Positions 35,275-46,718 of a stretch of DNA of 64,000 nucleotides are shown here, piece by piece. Made by a program: the position numbers and the translations under genes. Source of the DNA: Dysgonomonas mossii DSM 22836 (lineage in GTDB: Bacteria > Bacteroidota > Bacteroidia > Bacteroidales > Dysgonomonadaceae); the NCBI RefSeq assembly GCF_000213575.1, contig NZ_GL892010.1, forward strand, positions 1-64,000, in the 5' to 3' direction. The notes beneath the pieces were generated by a model. That model was not told the DNA's origin, did not search any database, and was given only the letters and a program-made list of their open reading frames with translations. Every line of letters begins with the position of its first letter. The stretch's first letter is position 1.

Positions 35275-36834
35275 ATGGATCAAAACAAAGTAAAATCCGA
35301 AGAGCCGAAAGTCCTACTGACTCAAGGCGAAGATGGCAAGTTAAAAGTCATCACAGGGGAGCAGGACGGTAAACTCAAAACTGTTGAACCCACCAAAGCG
35401 AATGCCGACCAATTTTTGAAGGTCGATACCAACAGCAACTTTCTGGAAAATTTCTTCAAGAAGATGTCGGCACAGTTCAATCACCCGTCACATACAGGTG
35501 TTTATGCCGTCGGGATGTCAGCCGTAGATAAAATAGCGGCTTTTCTTGACAAACTTATCCGTATTGACCACAGCGACAAAGCCCTCGATCCGTATCGCCT
35601 CAAATTTGATGGTAAGGTAAAGATACATATTGAGCTAACAGGTAAGTTTCAGCCTTTAGACCTCAACAAACTCAATTGGAAAGAGACTGAGAAGTTGGGG
35701 CTTTCAGGAGACAAGTTGCAAGATGCCCTCAAAGCGATGGTTTACGGCCATAAATCTCCTGGATTGGTTGATATTAAACCGACTATTGACGGCAATGAGT
35801 TCCCGATGCAGGCTCGTTTATCATTAGAACCGCAGGCGGATGGAAGTATCAAATTGGTAACCCATCCCAAGCAAGAACAGCCCGATTTTGACAAACCATT
35901 TATGGGAATAGCCTTTTCTGAGCAGGACAAAGAACAACTTCAAAAGACAGGACACGGGGCACGAGTCTATGAACTTGAACCCATAGCCGGAGGTGATAAA
36001 ATTCCTTCGCTTGTATCTCTCGACAAAATGACGAATCGGCTTGAAGCCGTACCTCTCTCCGAAATCAATATTCCTCAAACCTTGAAGAATGCTCCGCTCT
36101 CTCTCGAACAGCAACAAGGATTGAAAGAAGGTAAAGCTGTATGGGTTAAGGGCATGGATAAAAAGGTCAAACTGGGTGAAGAACCTCAGAAAATAGATCG
36201 CTTTGTACAGTTCAATGCTGTCAATAAAAACTTCGACTTCAAGTTCAGCGACGAGCAACGGCTACAACATAAGGAACAGCGACAAGAAAAACAGAGTGAA
36301 GGAAAAGCACAGGAAAAGCCATTACCAAAAGCCCGTAAAGTTGATGAGGTATGGATTTATTCTAAGCAAGGTGGCGTACAGCTTAGTAAAGAAGAATTTA
36401 CCAAGCTGTGTAACAAAGAACCAATCTTTGTTGAGGGCATGCAATCCCGTCCCAAACAACAACAAGCTGATGCTTCGGGAGCACAGAAAGTGGAAGCTAC
36501 CGATCAGAAAGGACAGAAGTACAATGCATGGGTATGGGTGGACGAAAACCGAGATAAAGTTCGCCATACCTCTAAGCATCCCGATCAGGTGCGAGCAATC
36601 GAAGCGAAGCAAGCTGCCAAGGATTCTCAGAAAGTGACTCCTGCTGCTGAGAGTAAAACACAAGTGGCTGTCAATAATGAAGGCAAGACCAACGAGGCAA
36701 CCAAATATACCAAAGAGCCGCTAAAACAAGGACAGACACAGCCCACCGCCAAGCAAGTTGAAAAGAAGGAGCAGCAACAAGAACAAAAACAATCTCCTGC
36801 CGCTCCTAAAAAGAGCAAGGGGCGGAAAATATAA
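35275..36834 (+). CDS. DUF4099/DUF3945 ICE protein
   Basis: A 519-residue hydrophilic protein. The middle holds LKFDGKVKIHIELTGKFQPL and then LNWKETEKLGLSGDKLQDAL, the DUF4099 domain. GMQSRPKQQQADASGAQKVE and KYNAWVWVDENRDKVRH belong to the DUF3945 repeats. The tail is Lys/Gln-rich. Proteins of this type precede topoisomerase III in Bacteroidales ICEs, and their biochemical role is unknown. The 280-bp gap upstream contains a small GCATTA/TAATGC hairpin (35238-35253) but no clear gene. Confidence 0.85.
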   Translation: MDQNKVKSEEPKVLLTQGEDGKLKVITGEQDGKLKTVEPTKANADQFLKVDTNSNFLENFFKKMSAQFNHPSHTGVYAVGMSAVDKIAAFLDKLIRIDHSDKALDPYRLKFDGKVKIHIELTGKFQPLDLNKLNWKETEKLGLSGDKLQDALKAMVYGHKSPGLVDIKPTIDGNEFPMQARLSLEPQADGSIKLVTHPKQEQPDFDKPFMGIAFSEQDKEQLQKTGHGARVYELEPIAGGDKIPSLVSLDKMTNRLEAVPLSEINIPQTLKNAPLSLEQQQGLKEGKAVWVKGMDKKVKLGEEPQKIDRFVQFNAVNKNFDFKFSDEQRLQHKEQRQEKQSEGKAQEKPLPKARKVDEVWIYSKQGGVQLSKEEFTKLCNKEPIFVEGMQSRPKQQQADASGAQKVEATDQKGQKYNAWVWVDENRDKVRHTSKHPDQVRAIEAKQAAKDSQKVTPAAESKTQVAVNNEGKTNEATKYTKEPLKQGQTQPTAKQVEKKEQQQEQKQSPAAPKKSKGRKI

Positions 36835-36852
36835 GAATATAAAATAATAAAA

Positions 36853-36890
36853 GGGTCTGCGACCCCAACCACTAAAAAATCAATGTTACA
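36853..36890 (+). promoter_or_regulatory. Hairpin leader of topB
   Basis: GGGTC-TGC-GACCC (36853-36865) is followed by CCAAC and CACTAAAAAATCAATGTT directly before the topB ATG. An ATG-TTA-CAA-TGA mini-frame at 36883-36894 ends on the start codon. The same design precedes mobA and the DUF1896 gene. Confidence 0.65.
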
Positions 36891-38996
36891 ATGAAAATAA
36901 TAATAGCAGAAAAACCCTCTGTGGCAAAAAGTATAGCAGCCATAGTCGGAGCAAATAATAAAAAAGAGGGCTATATGGAAGGTAACGGATATGCCGTTAC
37001 GTGGGCTTTCGGGCATTTGGTCGGACTCGCCATGCCGGAGCATTATGGTATCACAGGCTTTCAGAAAAAGAACCTGCCGATACTCCCCCAAGAATTTAAA
37101 CTCTTGCCCCGACAAGTCAAAGAGGGTAAGCAGTACAGAAACGATCCCGGTGTGATGAGGCAATTAAAAGTTATCCGCGAGTTATTCCATCGTGGAGAAT
37201 CTATTGTTGTGGCAACCGATGCCGGACGAGAAGGGGAACTCATATTCCGCTATATATACGAATATATAGGATGCACCCTTCCGTTCAAAAGACTTTGGAT
37301 CAGTTCGCTTACTGACAGAGCTATCAAAGACGGCTTTAAGACCCTTCGCCCCGGAGCAGATTACGACAATCTGTATGCTTCAGCCAAAGCCCGCAGTACC
37401 GCTGACTGGCTCGTAGGCATCAATAGCAGTCAGGCTCTTTCGATCTCCGCAGGCTATGGCGTTTGGTCACTTGGCAGAGTACAAACCCCAACACTGGCGA
37501 TTATTTGTAGTCGTTATCTGGAAAATAAAGACTTCAAGCCACAGACCTATTTTCGTTTGAAATTGCAGACAGAAAAAGAACCTATCACTTTTGCTGTTCA
37601 TTCAGTAGATAAATTTGATACCAAAAGTCAGGCTGAAGAGATTGCAACGAAGGTCAAAGCTACGGGAAAGTTACTCGTTACAGCAGTAGAACGCAAGGTA
37701 GTCAAACAAGAACCACCCTTGCTGTATGATCTTACTACGCTTCAAAAGGAAGCCAACAGTAAGCACGGTTTTTCGGCAGATAAAACGTTGACAATAGCAC
37801 AAAGTCTATATGAGGCGAAGAAAATTTCCTATCCCCGAACCGGAAGTCGCTATATTTCCGAGGATGTGTTGGAGGAAATACCGCACCTGATCGCTACACT
37901 TCGTTCGCACTCTCTTTTTAGGACTTATATTGATAGTCGATTTGATACCAAACTCAATACCCGTTCGGTGGACGATAAGAAAGTGACCGACCACCATGCA
38001 CTGATTATCACGGAAGATCCCGCTTCGGGATTATCCAAAGATGAACAACTTATCTACGATATGATTGCCGGGCGTATGCTTGAAGCCTTTGGCGAACCTT
38101 GCATCAAAGAGAACACCACCGTATCACTCGATGCCGATGGCGTACACTTTTCCTGCAAAGGGAGCGTTACGCTCGTCCCCGGCTGGAAGGCGGTATTTGA
38201 TGCTAAAGACGAGCCAAATGATGAAGAGGATTCTATCGCTTTACCTGTTCTTCTGGAGGGAGATAATCTTTCTGTTCGTGATTGCGAGATTCAAGAAAAG
38301 CAAACCAAACCTCGTCCATTGCATACGGAGGCAAGTTTGCTTAGTTCGATGGAATCCGCAGGCAAAGAGGTAGAAGATGAACAGCAGCGAGAAGCAATGA
38401 AAGAGTGCGGTATCGGAACACCTGCTACCCGTGCATCCATTATCGAAACGTTGTTTTCTCGTGAGTATATTGTGAGAGAGAAAAAATCTCTTGTTCCAAC
38501 CAATAAAGGATTGGTGGTCTATCTGGCTGTAAAAGACAAGAAGATAGCCGATGTAGCCATGACAGGTCAATGGGAGGAAGCCTTAAACAAAATAGCTTCG
38601 GGAGAAATGGATGCGGCTGCATTCCATAAAGGAATAGAAATCTACACCTCACAAATTACTATGGAGCTACTTTCTACTACGATTGAACGTACAGATAGTC
38701 GCAATACTTGTCCTTGTCCTAAGTGTAAAAACGAACAGATGGTATTTTACCCCAAAGTAGTAAAATGTAAAGATGAAAGTTGTGGATTAACTGTATTTAG
38801 AACCATTGCCAAAAAAGAGTTGACAGATGGACAGTTGACCGATCTTTTGATGAACGGAAAGACTGCTTTAATTAAAGGTTTTGTGAGCGGCAAGACCGGA
38901 AGCACCTTTGATGCCATCGTAAAATTTGATGCGGACTACAAAACTGTATTTGAGTTCCCGCCACGTAAAGGTGACAGCAAAAAGAAACGTTCTTAA
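36891..38996 (+). CDS. topB: DNA topoisomerase III
   Basis: A 701-residue type IA topoisomerase. The Toprim domain begins KIIIAEKPSVAKSIAAIVGA, and TDAGREGELIFRYIYEY lies at about residues 109-125. The catalytic Tyr is in ISYPRTGSRYISED at about 312-325. A C-terminal Cys4 zinc motif (CPCPKCKNEQ, KCKDESCGLT) is present at about 605-640. It relaxes and decatenates DNA and is a standard gene of the CTnDOT-like core between the DUF3945 and DUF1896 genes. Confidence 0.95.
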   Translation: MKIIIAEKPSVAKSIAAIVGANNKKEGYMEGNGYAVTWAFGHLVGLAMPEHYGITGFQKKNLPILPQEFKLLPRQVKEGKQYRNDPGVMRQLKVIRELFHRGESIVVATDAGREGELIFRYIYEYIGCTLPFKRLWISSLTDRAIKDGFKTLRPGADYDNLYASAKARSTADWLVGINSSQALSISAGYGVWSLGRVQTPTLAIICSRYLENKDFKPQTYFRLKLQTEKEPITFAVHSVDKFDTKSQAEEIATKVKATGKLLVTAVERKVVKQEPPLLYDLTTLQKEANSKHGFSADKTLTIAQSLYEAKKISYPRTGSRYISEDVLEEIPHLIATLRSHSLFRTYIDSRFDTKLNTRSVDDKKVTDHHALIITEDPASGLSKDEQLIYDMIAGRMLEAFGEPCIKENTTVSLDADGVHFSCKGSVTLVPGWKAVFDAKDEPNDEEDSIALPVLLEGDNLSVRDCEIQEKQTKPRPLHTEASLLSSMESAGKEVEDEQQREAMKECGIGTPATRASIIETLFSREYIVREKKSLVPTNKGLVVYLAVKDKKIADVAMTGQWEEALNKIASGEMDAAAFHKGIEIYTSQITMELLSTTIERTDSRNTCPCPKCKNEQMVFYPKVVKCKDESCGLTVFRTIAKKELTDGQLTDLLMNGKTALIKGFVSGKTGSTFDAIVKFDADYKTVFEFPPRKGDSKKKRS

Positions 38997-39002
38997 GTAA
39001 AG

Positions 39003-39653
39003 TTATAGATTCAATTTCATATTATAATTGTAATAACAGCCCTTCTTCAGTTGAATTTCACCTTCATCCAATTTTTGGAATCCTAATCGGGTATAAAAAG
39101 TGACGTTTTCCGGAAGTTGGGTTGTTAAACCAACAATATGGCATATTCGATTTATAGATTTCAATTTTTGTAAGCAATCGTCAATCATATAAGAACCAAT
39201 CCCAGAGCCCTGATAGTTGGCTTTTATGGCAACCATCGACAAATAATAATAGTCATTGGTTCCGATGGCATTTGTTAGAAGCTGTTTATTGAGAGAATCC
39301 ATCTTAAGCATTGTGCGTAAAGCAGAGAATCCAAAATTCATAATAAATCGGGGTAATCCGATCTTGAAATAATCGCGAAATTCAGATTTTACTCCATTGG
39401 GAGGTAATAAGCTAAATACTCCTATTATTTCCATTGAATTTTTTATTCGAACGACTTTTGTCACAGCTTGTCTTCTGTTTATCAGGAATAGATTGGTCTT
39501 AAATAACCAGAACAATCCGTCTCGCAATTTATCCTTATTTACGAAGATTGAAGCATAAGCTAGATTCGATTCAAAAGCATCTACTAAAATAGTAGCGACC
39601 TCTTCGTATTCAGATTCTTTCAATTTATCTATTCGGACATCAGGTAAAGACAT
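39003..39653 (-). CDS. GNAT acetyltransferase
   Basis: A 216-residue protein on the strand opposite to topB, ending 6 bases after the topB stop. The acetyl-CoA loop is VAIKANYQGSGIGSYMIDDC (Q-G-S-G-I-G). FYTRLGFQKLDEGEIQL is the usual end. The N-terminal 100 residues include a LFWLFKTNLFLINRRQAVTK region often seen in resistance-type GNATs. The substrate is unknown. It is cargo inserted between two core ICE genes. Confidence 0.82.
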   Translation of the reverse strand: MSLPDVRIDKLKESEYEEVATILVDAFESNLAYASIFVNKDKLRDGLFWLFKTNLFLINRRQAVTKVVRIKNSMEIIGVFSLLPPNGVKSEFRDYFKIGLPRFIMNFGFSALRTMLKMDSLNKQLLTNAIGTNDYYYLSMVAIKANYQGSGIGSYMIDDCLQKLKSINRICHIVGLTTQLPENVTFYTRLGFQKLDEGEIQLKKGCYYNYNMKLNL

Positions 39654-39810
39654 GACAATTGCTTATTGATATTACGATTCAATTAATCAGACAAATTTAA
39701 ATATAAGTGATTGGATACGCAATGACACCAAGAAAGAAGCGACCATTGAAATAATAATTTCACTATATTTGCCACTGAAAGGTCTTTGTTCTACGATTCG
39801 GAATAGTCGT

Positions 39811-39864
39811 TTAACATTGATTTTTTAGTGGTGGCATCCGGGGCTAAGCTCCGGATGCCTTTTT
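39811..39864. promoter_or_regulatory. Large hairpin with leader motif, before GNAT gene
   Basis: On the plus strand GGCATCCGG (39833-39841) pairs with CCGGATGCC (39851-39859) and a T5 run follows, a good terminator. On the minus strand the same hairpin is followed by CACCACTAAAAAATCAATGTTA, given here as hairpin then CACTAAAAAATC. That is the leader design of topB, 158 bp before the GNAT start. The 336-bp gap holds this and the DUF1896 leader, with no gene. Confidence 0.6.
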
Positions 39865-39958
39865 CTTTCCCAAACTATAAGCTAAAGAAAATGCTTTATG
39901 GTATATCATTAGGTCTAAGGCTATTGATATATCTACACTCACAAAAGCAATAACAAAA

Positions 39959-39989
39959 GGGTCTTCGACCCCACTAAAAAATTAATGAT
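39959..39989 (+). promoter_or_regulatory. Hairpin leader of DUF1896 gene
   Basis: GGGTC-TTC-GACCC (39959-39971) is followed directly by CACTAAAAAATTAATGAT and the ATG at 39990. It is the third near-identical leader on the plus strand. Confidence 0.65.
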
Positions 39990-40433
39990 ATGGCGACAAA
40001 AACTAAAACAACAGTTATAGAACTGTCTTATTTCCGACTATCCCTATTATCTTATCTACGTGATACACATCCCGACAAAGCAACTGACCACAACTTTATT
40101 GCTGTACGTGGTGATGCCGCAGCAGAGACGTATAGCCAAGCTATAAAAGCAGGTCATACCCATGACTATGCAGAAGAAGCCTCTTCAAAGGTCTTATACG
40201 AAGGCTTATATTTCTCCACCTACCGAACCCTTGTAACTATCCTTTGGGAAGAATTTTCCGAAGAAATACCTCCCTCACAAGCCGAAGGCATAGCAATGGA
40301 GCTATTACCCTGCCTTACGGGTACAATTCAGAAATACAGCTTGTCTGATGATTTCGCCGATACACCTGAGTACAATCAGTTTTACACGGAACTGACTGGT
40401 GAAATACAAATACTTCTCGAAAATGGCTTATAA
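39990..40433 (+). CDS. DUF1896 protein
   Basis: A 147-residue soluble helical protein with [20 protein letters not shown] and [20 protein letters not shown], the DUF1896 pattern. It always seems to precede the large methylase-helicase in these elements, and here it overlaps that gene by 11 bases, suggesting joint production. The function is not established. Confidence 0.85.
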   Translation: MATKTKTTVIELSYFRLSLLSYLRDTHPDKATDHNFIAVRGDAAAETYSQAIKAGHTHDYAEEASSKVLYEGLYFSTYRTLVTILWEEFSEEIPPSQAEGIAMELLPCLTGTIQKYSLSDDFADTPEYNQFYTELTGEIQILLENGL

Positions 40434-43400
40434 TAAAAAAGCCCATCTTCGGGATAACATCGAGGCAATACGCATTGCTTTTGCTCTCGATAAAGAGAAA
40501 AGGCAGGCTACCGATGATGAAAAAATAAAATTGGCAGCCTATTCCGGTTTTGGAGGGATAAAAGCCGTGTTGAATCCCGCCGCCAAACAGGAAGATATAC
40601 AATATTGGAAAGCCTCGGAGCATGATTTGTTCCCACTTGTAACCGAATTACATCAAGTGTTACGGGAAGGAGCGAAAGATGATGCCGAATACAAACGCTC
40701 TGTAAGCTCCCTTAAAAATTCGGTGCTGACCGCTTTCTATACACCCAAGCCCGTTATTGATGCTTTGACACTCGCTCTGAATAACAGTGGCATCAAACCT
40801 CAACGTTTTCTTGAACCGAGTGCGGGAACCGGAGCGTTTATATCCTCGTTCAAAGAAACTGTTCCTGATGCAGAAGTAACAGGATTTGAAAAAGATCTGC
40901 TGACAGGCAAGATTCTCTCACACCTCCACCCAGAGGATAAAATACGGATTGAAGGTTACGAAAAAATGGAAGGACGATACTCGCAGCATTATGATGTAAT
41001 CGCTTCGAACATTCCTTTCGGCGATGTTGCTGTATTTGATCCTTTACTATCCAAACATGAGATACCCGCAGTGAGCCAATCTACAAAGGCAATCCATAAT
41101 TATTTTTTCACTAAAAGTGTGATGGCTGCCCGTGAGGGAGGATTGATAGCTTTTATCACTTCACAGGGAGTTCTTAATTCGGAGCAGAATAAACCGATTC
41201 GTGAACACCTGATGAATAGTTGCAATGTCGTTTCCGCCATCCGATTACCCAATAACTTGTTTACAGAGGAAGCAGGAACAGAAGTCGGAAGCGATCTGAT
41301 TATCCTGCAACGTAAGAATGATAATATCCTGCCGACCCAAAGGCAGCAGGATTTTATCGAATCTCGCAAATTATCGAACGGTATATCTGTAAATAATCTG
41401 TTCAAAGACTTCGACAGGGTGATACAGACCGATGTAAAAGTAGGTACTGACCCTTACGGAAAACCTGCAATGGAATTTACTCATTCGGGAGGAGCGGAAG
41501 CCATTGCCGCCACATTGTATCGGATGCTGAATGAAGATTTTACTCAACATTTAGATGTACAGCATTATCAAAGCCATGCACAGAGTACAGTAGAACAATT
41601 GCAATTACAGGTAGCTCCCACTGCGGAAATAAGACAAACACCCAATTTAGATGAAACTCGCCTTCCCGATGACCTTAGTCCATTTTGGCAAGAAGTGGAG
41701 GATTTTCTGACACAGTCGACAGTACAACAATCCGAAACAACAAAACAAATTCAAGAGCCAAAAGGCATACAGGAAATATCCGTTTCGGATATGGTGGAAT
41801 TAAGTCCCAAATCGGCTTACGAACCTATTGAAGAAGATTTAGTCCTTTTCCATCCTTTTGGAGAAGCCAGAAACCGCAAAGCATGGGCGGAACTGTCCGA
41901 ACAGGGGAGAAAAGCAGTTGTAGAACCACGCATTGCCACACCAAAGGAAAAGACGAAGGCTATACCAACAATAGAAAAAAAAGATACAATCATCAAGGAT
42001 GAAGCCAGCGGATTGTTTGTAAATACGAATACTGGAGAAGTAATAGAACAAAAGGAAGTACCGCCGCCTGATATGCAGCAACAGCCGATTGTTACCTTGT
42101 ACGACTTGTTTGGATTTTCAGCCGAAGAACGTTCACAGATTAAACAGCCCAAGCGTTCCCGTCGCCGTATGCCCATACCACAGCCTAAAGCCAGCCAGCA
42201 AAAGGAGGTACAAGCTAAAAGTCCGACAGCAAGTACACCAACAGAAACACCCGAACAACGTGCGGGACGTTTGGAAAAGGAAAAGGCAGAACGATTAAAG
42301 CCTATTCCGATGCCAATACCCGAAACCGGATTGCCAAAACATTATAAGGATGGCTCATTAGTCACTGATGCAGATAATCGCATCGGCTACCTGCGGGATA
42401 TGGACGGACATCAACCTATGTTTCATCCGTTGGAATTGCCACCGAATCAACAAAAACAGGCATCACTTTATATCGAGATACGCGATACTTACAACCATCT
42501 GTACAACAACGAAGCCGATACACTGAAAGAGAATCCCGCATTACGGCAGATGCTCAATCGCTTGTATGATGATTTTACACAAAAATTCGGAAACCTGAAC
42601 GATGCGAGAAACCTCGAACTTATCAAGATGGATGTCGCAGGACGGGAAATACTTTCGTTGGAACGTTACCGAGAGGGCAAAGCGATGAAGGCTGATATCT
42701 TTGAACATCCCGTAGCTTTCAATCCCAATGAGATTTCCAAAGTAGATAATGCATACGAAGCATTGGTTTCCAGTCTCAATAAATACGGTGCAGTCAATTT
42801 GGACTACATGGTCTCTCTAACCAATAATACGCAAGAGGGAATACTTGACGAACTAAAAGGTAAAATCTATTTCAATCCTCTTGTTGGTGACTATGAGGTA
42901 GCAGATAAGTTTATATCGGGCAATGTTATCTCAAAAGCAGATGAGGTACAGAATTTTATTGACCGCAATCCCGAACATAAAACAGTCAAAGAATCTCTGA
43001 CTGTTTTACAGGAAGCCATACCCAAACCGATAGCCTTCGACGATCTGGATTTCAATTTCGGTGAACGCTGGATACCTACGGGTATCTATGCCGCTTTTGC
43101 TTTACACCTCTTTGAAACGGACGTCAATATCCATTATGCACAGAGCCGAGATGAGTTTAGCATAAATTCCAATACTAAAAATGCTAAGATCAGTGATCAG
43201 TATGCTGTCAAAGGAGAAAGTCGCACCTTTGATGGTATTGCCCTGATGCGTCATGCCTTGCACGACACGACTCCCGATATTACCAAAACGGTCAGAGTCA
43301 ATGGCAAGGAGACAAAGGTACGGGACGGAGAAGCGATTCAGCTTGCCAATACCAAAATAGATGAGATGCGTAACGGCTTTTCGGAATGGCTCAGAGAGCA

Positions 43401-46236
43401 GACTCCCGAATTTAAAGACCGACTTACCGACCTTTATAACCGTAAGTTCAATTGTTTTGTACGTCCCGAATATGACGGTTCACATCAGACTTTTCCCGGA
43501 CTCGATCTAAAAGGCTTGGGTATTCCCGACTTATACAAGAGCCAGAAAGATGCCATCTGGATGCTTAAATTGAACGGTGGTGGTATAATCGACCATGAAG
43601 TGGGAGGTGGCAAAACGCTGATTATGTGTTGTGGAGCAATGGAGATGAAACGGCTCGGATTAGTGAATAAACCCCTTATCACAGGACTGAAAGCCAATGT
43701 CCATGAAATCGCCCAGACCTTTTGTACGGCATACCCTGATGCAAAGGTACTTTATCCAGGCAAGGAGGATTTTACACCGCAGAACCGCAATCGTATTTTT
43801 AATGAAATGAAAAACAACAATTGGGATGCTGTTATTTTAACACACGAACAGTTCGGGATGATACCACAATCCCCGGAGATACAGCGGGACATCTTGCAGG
43901 CAGAACTCGATAGCGTGGAGGAAAATCTTGAAGTATTGCGTTCACAGGGTAAAGAGGTATCAAGAGGGATGCTCAAAGGTTGTGAGAAACGCAAAAGCAA
44001 TCTTGAAGCTAAATTGGAAGGGGTAGCCCACCAGATCGAGAATCGCAAGGATAATATGTCTGATTTTCGGATGATCGGTATAGACCACTTGTTTGTAGAT
44101 GAATCTCACAAATTTAAAAATCTGACTTTTACCACCCGTCATGACCGTGTGGCAGGCTTGGGGAATACCGAAGGTTCACAAAGGGCACTCAATATGCTTT
44201 TTGCCTTGCGTACCATACAGGAACGTACAGGCAAGGATTTAGGGGCTACTTATTCGTCGGGAACAACGATCTCCAATTCATTGACCGAATTATATCTGTT
44301 ATTCAAATATTTGCGTCCCAGGGAATTGGAAAGACAAGGCATCAATACCTTCGATGCTTGGGCAGCTATCTTTGCCAAGAAAACCAAAGATTACGAGTTT
44401 TCGGTTACCAACCAGATCGTGCAGAAAGAACGTTTCCGCTATTTTATCAAAGTGCCGGAACTGGCTTCTTTCTATTCCGAAATTACCGATTACCGTACCG
44501 CACAGGATATTGGTATTAATCGTCCCGAAAAGAACGAAATTCTGCACAATATACCACCCACACCCGACCAGCAGGAATTTATCGGTAAGCTGATGGAGTT
44601 CGCCAAAACGGGCAATGCCACTCTTTTGGGACGTGCACCATTATCGGAACGGGAAGAAAAAGCAAAGATGCTGATAGCAACCGACTATGCCCGAAAGATG
44701 TCTCTTGATATGCGGATGATAGATCCCGATAAGTATGGCGATCATATAGATAACAAAGCCAGCCATTGTGCCGCTTCGATAGCGGACTATTATCAAAAGT
44801 ACAATGCCCAGAAAGGAACACAGTTCGTTTTCTCGGATTTGGGAACCTACAAACCGGGGCAATGGAGTCCCTATACCGAAATCAAACGTAAGTTGGTGGA
44901 AGATTACGGCATCCCTGCATCCGAGGTCAGATTTATTCAGGAAGCCACCAGCGAGAGGGCACGAAAAGCCATGATAAAGGATATGAACGAGGGTAAAATC
45001 CGTGTAATGTTCGGCTCTACCGAGATGTTGGGCACAGGCGTGAACGCCCAAAAGAGGGCGGTAGCTATTCATCATTTGGACGCACCGTGGCGTCCGTCAG
45101 ATCTGGAGCAACGCGACGGGCGAGCAATACGCAAAGGCAACGAAATTGCCAAACTGTATGCTGATAATAAGGTAGATATAAAAATATATGCCGTAGAAAA
45201 ATCACTCGATGCCTATAAGTTTGGCTTGCTCCACAATAAGCAGCTATTTATCAAACAGCTTAAAAACAATAATTTGGGTACTCGCACCATTGACGAGGGC
45301 AGTATGGATGAGAAAAGTGGCATGAACTTTTCTGAATATGTGGCTATCTTATCGGGGAACACCGAATTGCTGGAGAAAGCAAGGATTGAAAAGAAGATTG
45401 CTGCTTTGGACAGTGAAAAGCAGGCTTTCACTCGTGGCAAATCAGTGAGCCGATACAAGTTGGAGAATATCATGCAGACGGTTGAATCCAATAAAGGATA
45501 TATTGATCGCATCTCCAAAGATGTGGAAGCCTTTAATAGTAGGGTGCAGGTTGCTCCCGATGGCACACGGCTCAATCCTGTAAAATTGGATGGGTTTCAA
45601 GCTGCCGATCCGGTTGCTATCGGCAAGAAATTGAACGAGATATCGGATAAGGCACGTACACACGGGGCACACGAGAAAATCGGCTCGTTGTATGGTTTTG
45701 ATCTATTGGTAAAATCCGAAACTACGAATAAAGATGGTTTTGACTTGATACAAAACCGATTTTTCATACGTGGCGAGGGGCAGATACTTTATAACTATAA
45801 TTATGGAAGTTTGGCGGCAGATCCAAAAACCGCCTCGCTTAACTTTCTGAATGCACTTGACAGTATGCCTAAACTATTGGAGAAGTATCAAACGGACACC
45901 GATAAGCGGATGCAGGATGTACCTGTTCTGAAGCAAGTCGTGGAAGGTATTTGGTCGAAAGAGAACGAATTGAAAGATTTAAAAACGGAACTTACTGCAT
46001 TGGAGCGTAAGATAGAGTTATCATTGAAGCCCATCGAGCAAAGCGAGGGACAAGAAAATGTTTCTGAAAAGAATCAGGTTCAATCTCAGAATAGCCCAAA
46101 ATCAACAGCGATTCAAGATGCCTCTATGCCGAATACTTTGCAAGGAGTAAAAGAAGTTATGGCGGATAGGTTCGTAATTGGATCGGTGGGTAGTAGTCCG
46201 CCACCAAAAGAAGAAAAAAGAGGCATGAAGCTCTAA
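40423..46236 (+). CDS. N6-methylase/Snf2 helicase fusion
   Basis: The start is the ATG at 40423 ([12 protein letters not shown]), overlapping DUF1896; an upstream ATG in frame is unlikely. The 1937-residue protein carries an adenine methylase near residues 100-330, with motif I EPSAGTG at 131-137 and motif IV SNIPFG near 195-200. A Snf2-type helicase lies near 1045-1600: Walker A HEVGGGKT, Walker [10 protein letters not shown], and motif [16 protein letters not shown]. The usual NPPY is NIPF here. A coiled tail follows. It is a standard giant gene of CTnDOT-like elements, thought to protect or remodel incoming DNA, which is inference. Confidence 0.92.
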   Translation: MAYNKKAHLRDNIEAIRIAFALDKEKRQATDDEKIKLAAYSGFGGIKAVLNPAAKQEDIQYWKASEHDLFPLVTELHQVLREGAKDDAEYKRSVSSLKNSVLTAFYTPKPVIDALTLALNNSGIKPQRFLEPSAGTGAFISSFKETVPDAEVTGFEKDLLTGKILSHLHPEDKIRIEGYEKMEGRYSQHYDVIASNIPFGDVAVFDPLLSKHEIPAVSQSTKAIHNYFFTKSVMAAREGGLIAFITSQGVLNSEQNKPIREHLMNSCNVVSAIRLPNNLFTEEAGTEVGSDLIILQRKNDNILPTQRQQDFIESRKLSNGISVNNLFKDFDRVIQTDVKVGTDPYGKPAMEFTHSGGAEAIAATLYRMLNEDFTQHLDVQHYQSHAQSTVEQLQLQVAPTAEIRQTPNLDETRLPDDLSPFWQEVEDFLTQSTVQQSETTKQIQEPKGIQEISVSDMVELSPKSAYEPIEEDLVLFHPFGEARNRKAWAELSEQGRKAVVEPRIATPKEKTKAIPTIEKKDTIIKDEASGLFVNTNTGEVIEQKEVPPPDMQQQPIVTLYDLFGFSAEERSQIKQPKRSRRRMPIPQPKASQQKEVQAKSPTASTPTETPEQRAGRLEKEKAERLKPIPMPIPETGLPKHYKDGSLVTDADNRIGYLRDMDGHQPMFHPLELPPNQQKQASLYIEIRDTYNHLYNNEADTLKENPALRQMLNRLYDDFTQKFGNLNDARNLELIKMDVAGREILSLERYREGKAMKADIFEHPVAFNPNEISKVDNAYEALVSSLNKYGAVNLDYMVSLTNNTQEGILDELKGKIYFNPLVGDYEVADKFISGNVISKADEVQNFIDRNPEHKTVKESLTVLQEAIPKPIAFDDLDFNFGERWIPTGIYAAFALHLFETDVNIHYAQSRDEFSINSNTKNAKISDQYAVKGESRTFDGIALMRHALHDTTPDITKTVRVNGKETKVRDGEAIQLANTKIDEMRNGFSEWLREQTPEFKDRLTDLYNRKFNCFVRPEYDGSHQTFPGLDLKGLGIPDLYKSQKDAIWMLKLNGGGIIDHEVGGGKTLIMCCGAMEMKRLGLVNKPLITGLKANVHEIAQTFCTAYPDAKVLYPGKEDFTPQNRNRIFNEMKNNNWDAVILTHEQFGMIPQSPEIQRDILQAELDSVEENLEVLRSQGKEVSRGMLKGCEKRKSNLEAKLEGVAHQIENRKDNMSDFRMIGIDHLFVDESHKFKNLTFTTRHDRVAGLGNTEGSQRALNMLFALRTIQERTGKDLGATYSSGTTISNSLTELYLLFKYLRPRELERQGINTFDAWAAIFAKKTKDYEFSVTNQIVQKERFRYFIKVPELASFYSEITDYRTAQDIGINRPEKNEILHNIPPTPDQQEFIGKLMEFAKTGNATLLGRAPLSEREEKAKMLIATDYARKMSLDMRMIDPDKYGDHIDNKASHCAASIADYYQKYNAQKGTQFVFSDLGTYKPGQWSPYTEIKRKLVEDYGIPASEVRFIQEATSERARKAMIKDMNEGKIRVMFGSTEMLGTGVNAQKRAVAIHHLDAPWRPSDLEQRDGRAIRKGNEIAKLYADNKVDIKIYAVEKSLDAYKFGLLHNKQLFIKQLKNNNLGTRTIDEGSMDEKSGMNFSEYVAILSGNTELLEKARIEKKIAALDSEKQAFTRGKSVSRYKLENIMQTVESNKGYIDRISKDVEAFNSRVQVAPDGTRLNPVKLDGFQAADPVAIGKKLNEISDKARTHGAHEKIGSLYGFDLLVKSETTNKDGFDLIQNRFFIRGEGQILYNYNYGSLAADPKTASLNFLNALDSMPKLLEKYQTDTDKRMQDVPVLKQVVEGIWSKENELKDLKTELTALERKIELSLKPIEQSEGQENVSEKNQVQSQNSPKSTAIQDASMPNTLQGVKEVMADRFVIGSVGSSPPPKEEKRGMKL

Positions 46237-46244
46237 ATGAAGAT

Positions 46245-46278
46245 GACCGTAGAAGAATAATTCTGCGGTCTTTTTGTT
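46245..46278 (+). terminator. Rho-independent terminator
   Basis: GACCGTAGAA at 46245-46254 pairs with TTCTGCGGTC at 46261-46270 (one G-U) and is followed by TTTTTG. It ends the core gene run right after the methylase-helicase stop. Confidence 0.85.
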
Positions 46279-46598
46279 TATTCTTTTTCTACCATATCCT
46301 CATCTATATTGTCTCTAAAATGATCACGAATAAATTTCTCTACGTTTTTCTCTGTGTAAAATATCTTGTGATGGATGGTTATATAGGTCAGTTCCCCAGC
46401 CGAACGGTAACGCTGTAATGTCCGTTTGCTTACGTTCAGCATTTGGCACAGGTCTTGATTGTCTAAAAGCCGTTCGCCGTTCAGTACGTTATGTCGTCCG
46501 CTCATTATATCCATAAATTTATCCAATCGGTCGAAACGTCCCATAAATTGTTCGAACCACGCCTGCATAAAATCTTTTAGGTTGTTATCGTCGTTCAT
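46278..46598 (-). CDS. Excisionase-like helix-turn-helix protein
   Basis: A 106-residue protein with an N-terminal amphipathic helix (WFEQFMGRFDRLDKFMDIMS) and a MerR/Xis-type winged helix (LLDNQDLCQMLNVSKRTLQR, then YRSAGELTYI). It resembles Xis2d-type factors that control excision and tra expression in CTnDOT. A similar protein is encoded at 63372-63674. A strong inverted repeat lies 56 bp before its start. Confidence 0.82.
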   Translation of the reverse strand: MNDDNNLKDFMQAWFEQFMGRFDRLDKFMDIMSGRHNVLNGERLLDNQDLCQMLNVSKRTLQRYRSAGELTYITIHHKIFYTEKNVEKFIRDHFRDNIDEDMVEKE

Positions 46599-46653
46599 CT
46601 ACTTGCTTGTTTTAATTTCTTCTGCAAGTTTAGCGGAAACGAAAACAATAAAA

Positions 46654-46679
46654 GTGGTATCTACCACCGCAGATACCAC
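46654..46679 (-). other. Perfect 9-bp inverted repeat, terminator or operator
   Basis: GTGGTATCT (46654-46662) and AGATACCAC (46671-46679) form a stem with an 8-base loop. On the minus strand it is followed by TTTTATTGTTTT, so it could end rteC transcription. It also sits just before the excisionase-like gene and could be its operator. Confidence 0.6.
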
Positions 46680-46718
46680 CATTTAGTTTGTAACATATTG
46701 ATTATTAAACTTAGTGTT

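Noticed and set aside
35091-35372. 93-codon plus-strand frame before the DUF4099/DUF3945 gene
   Set aside because: It overlaps the well-supported gene in another frame and has no family likeness or start context.
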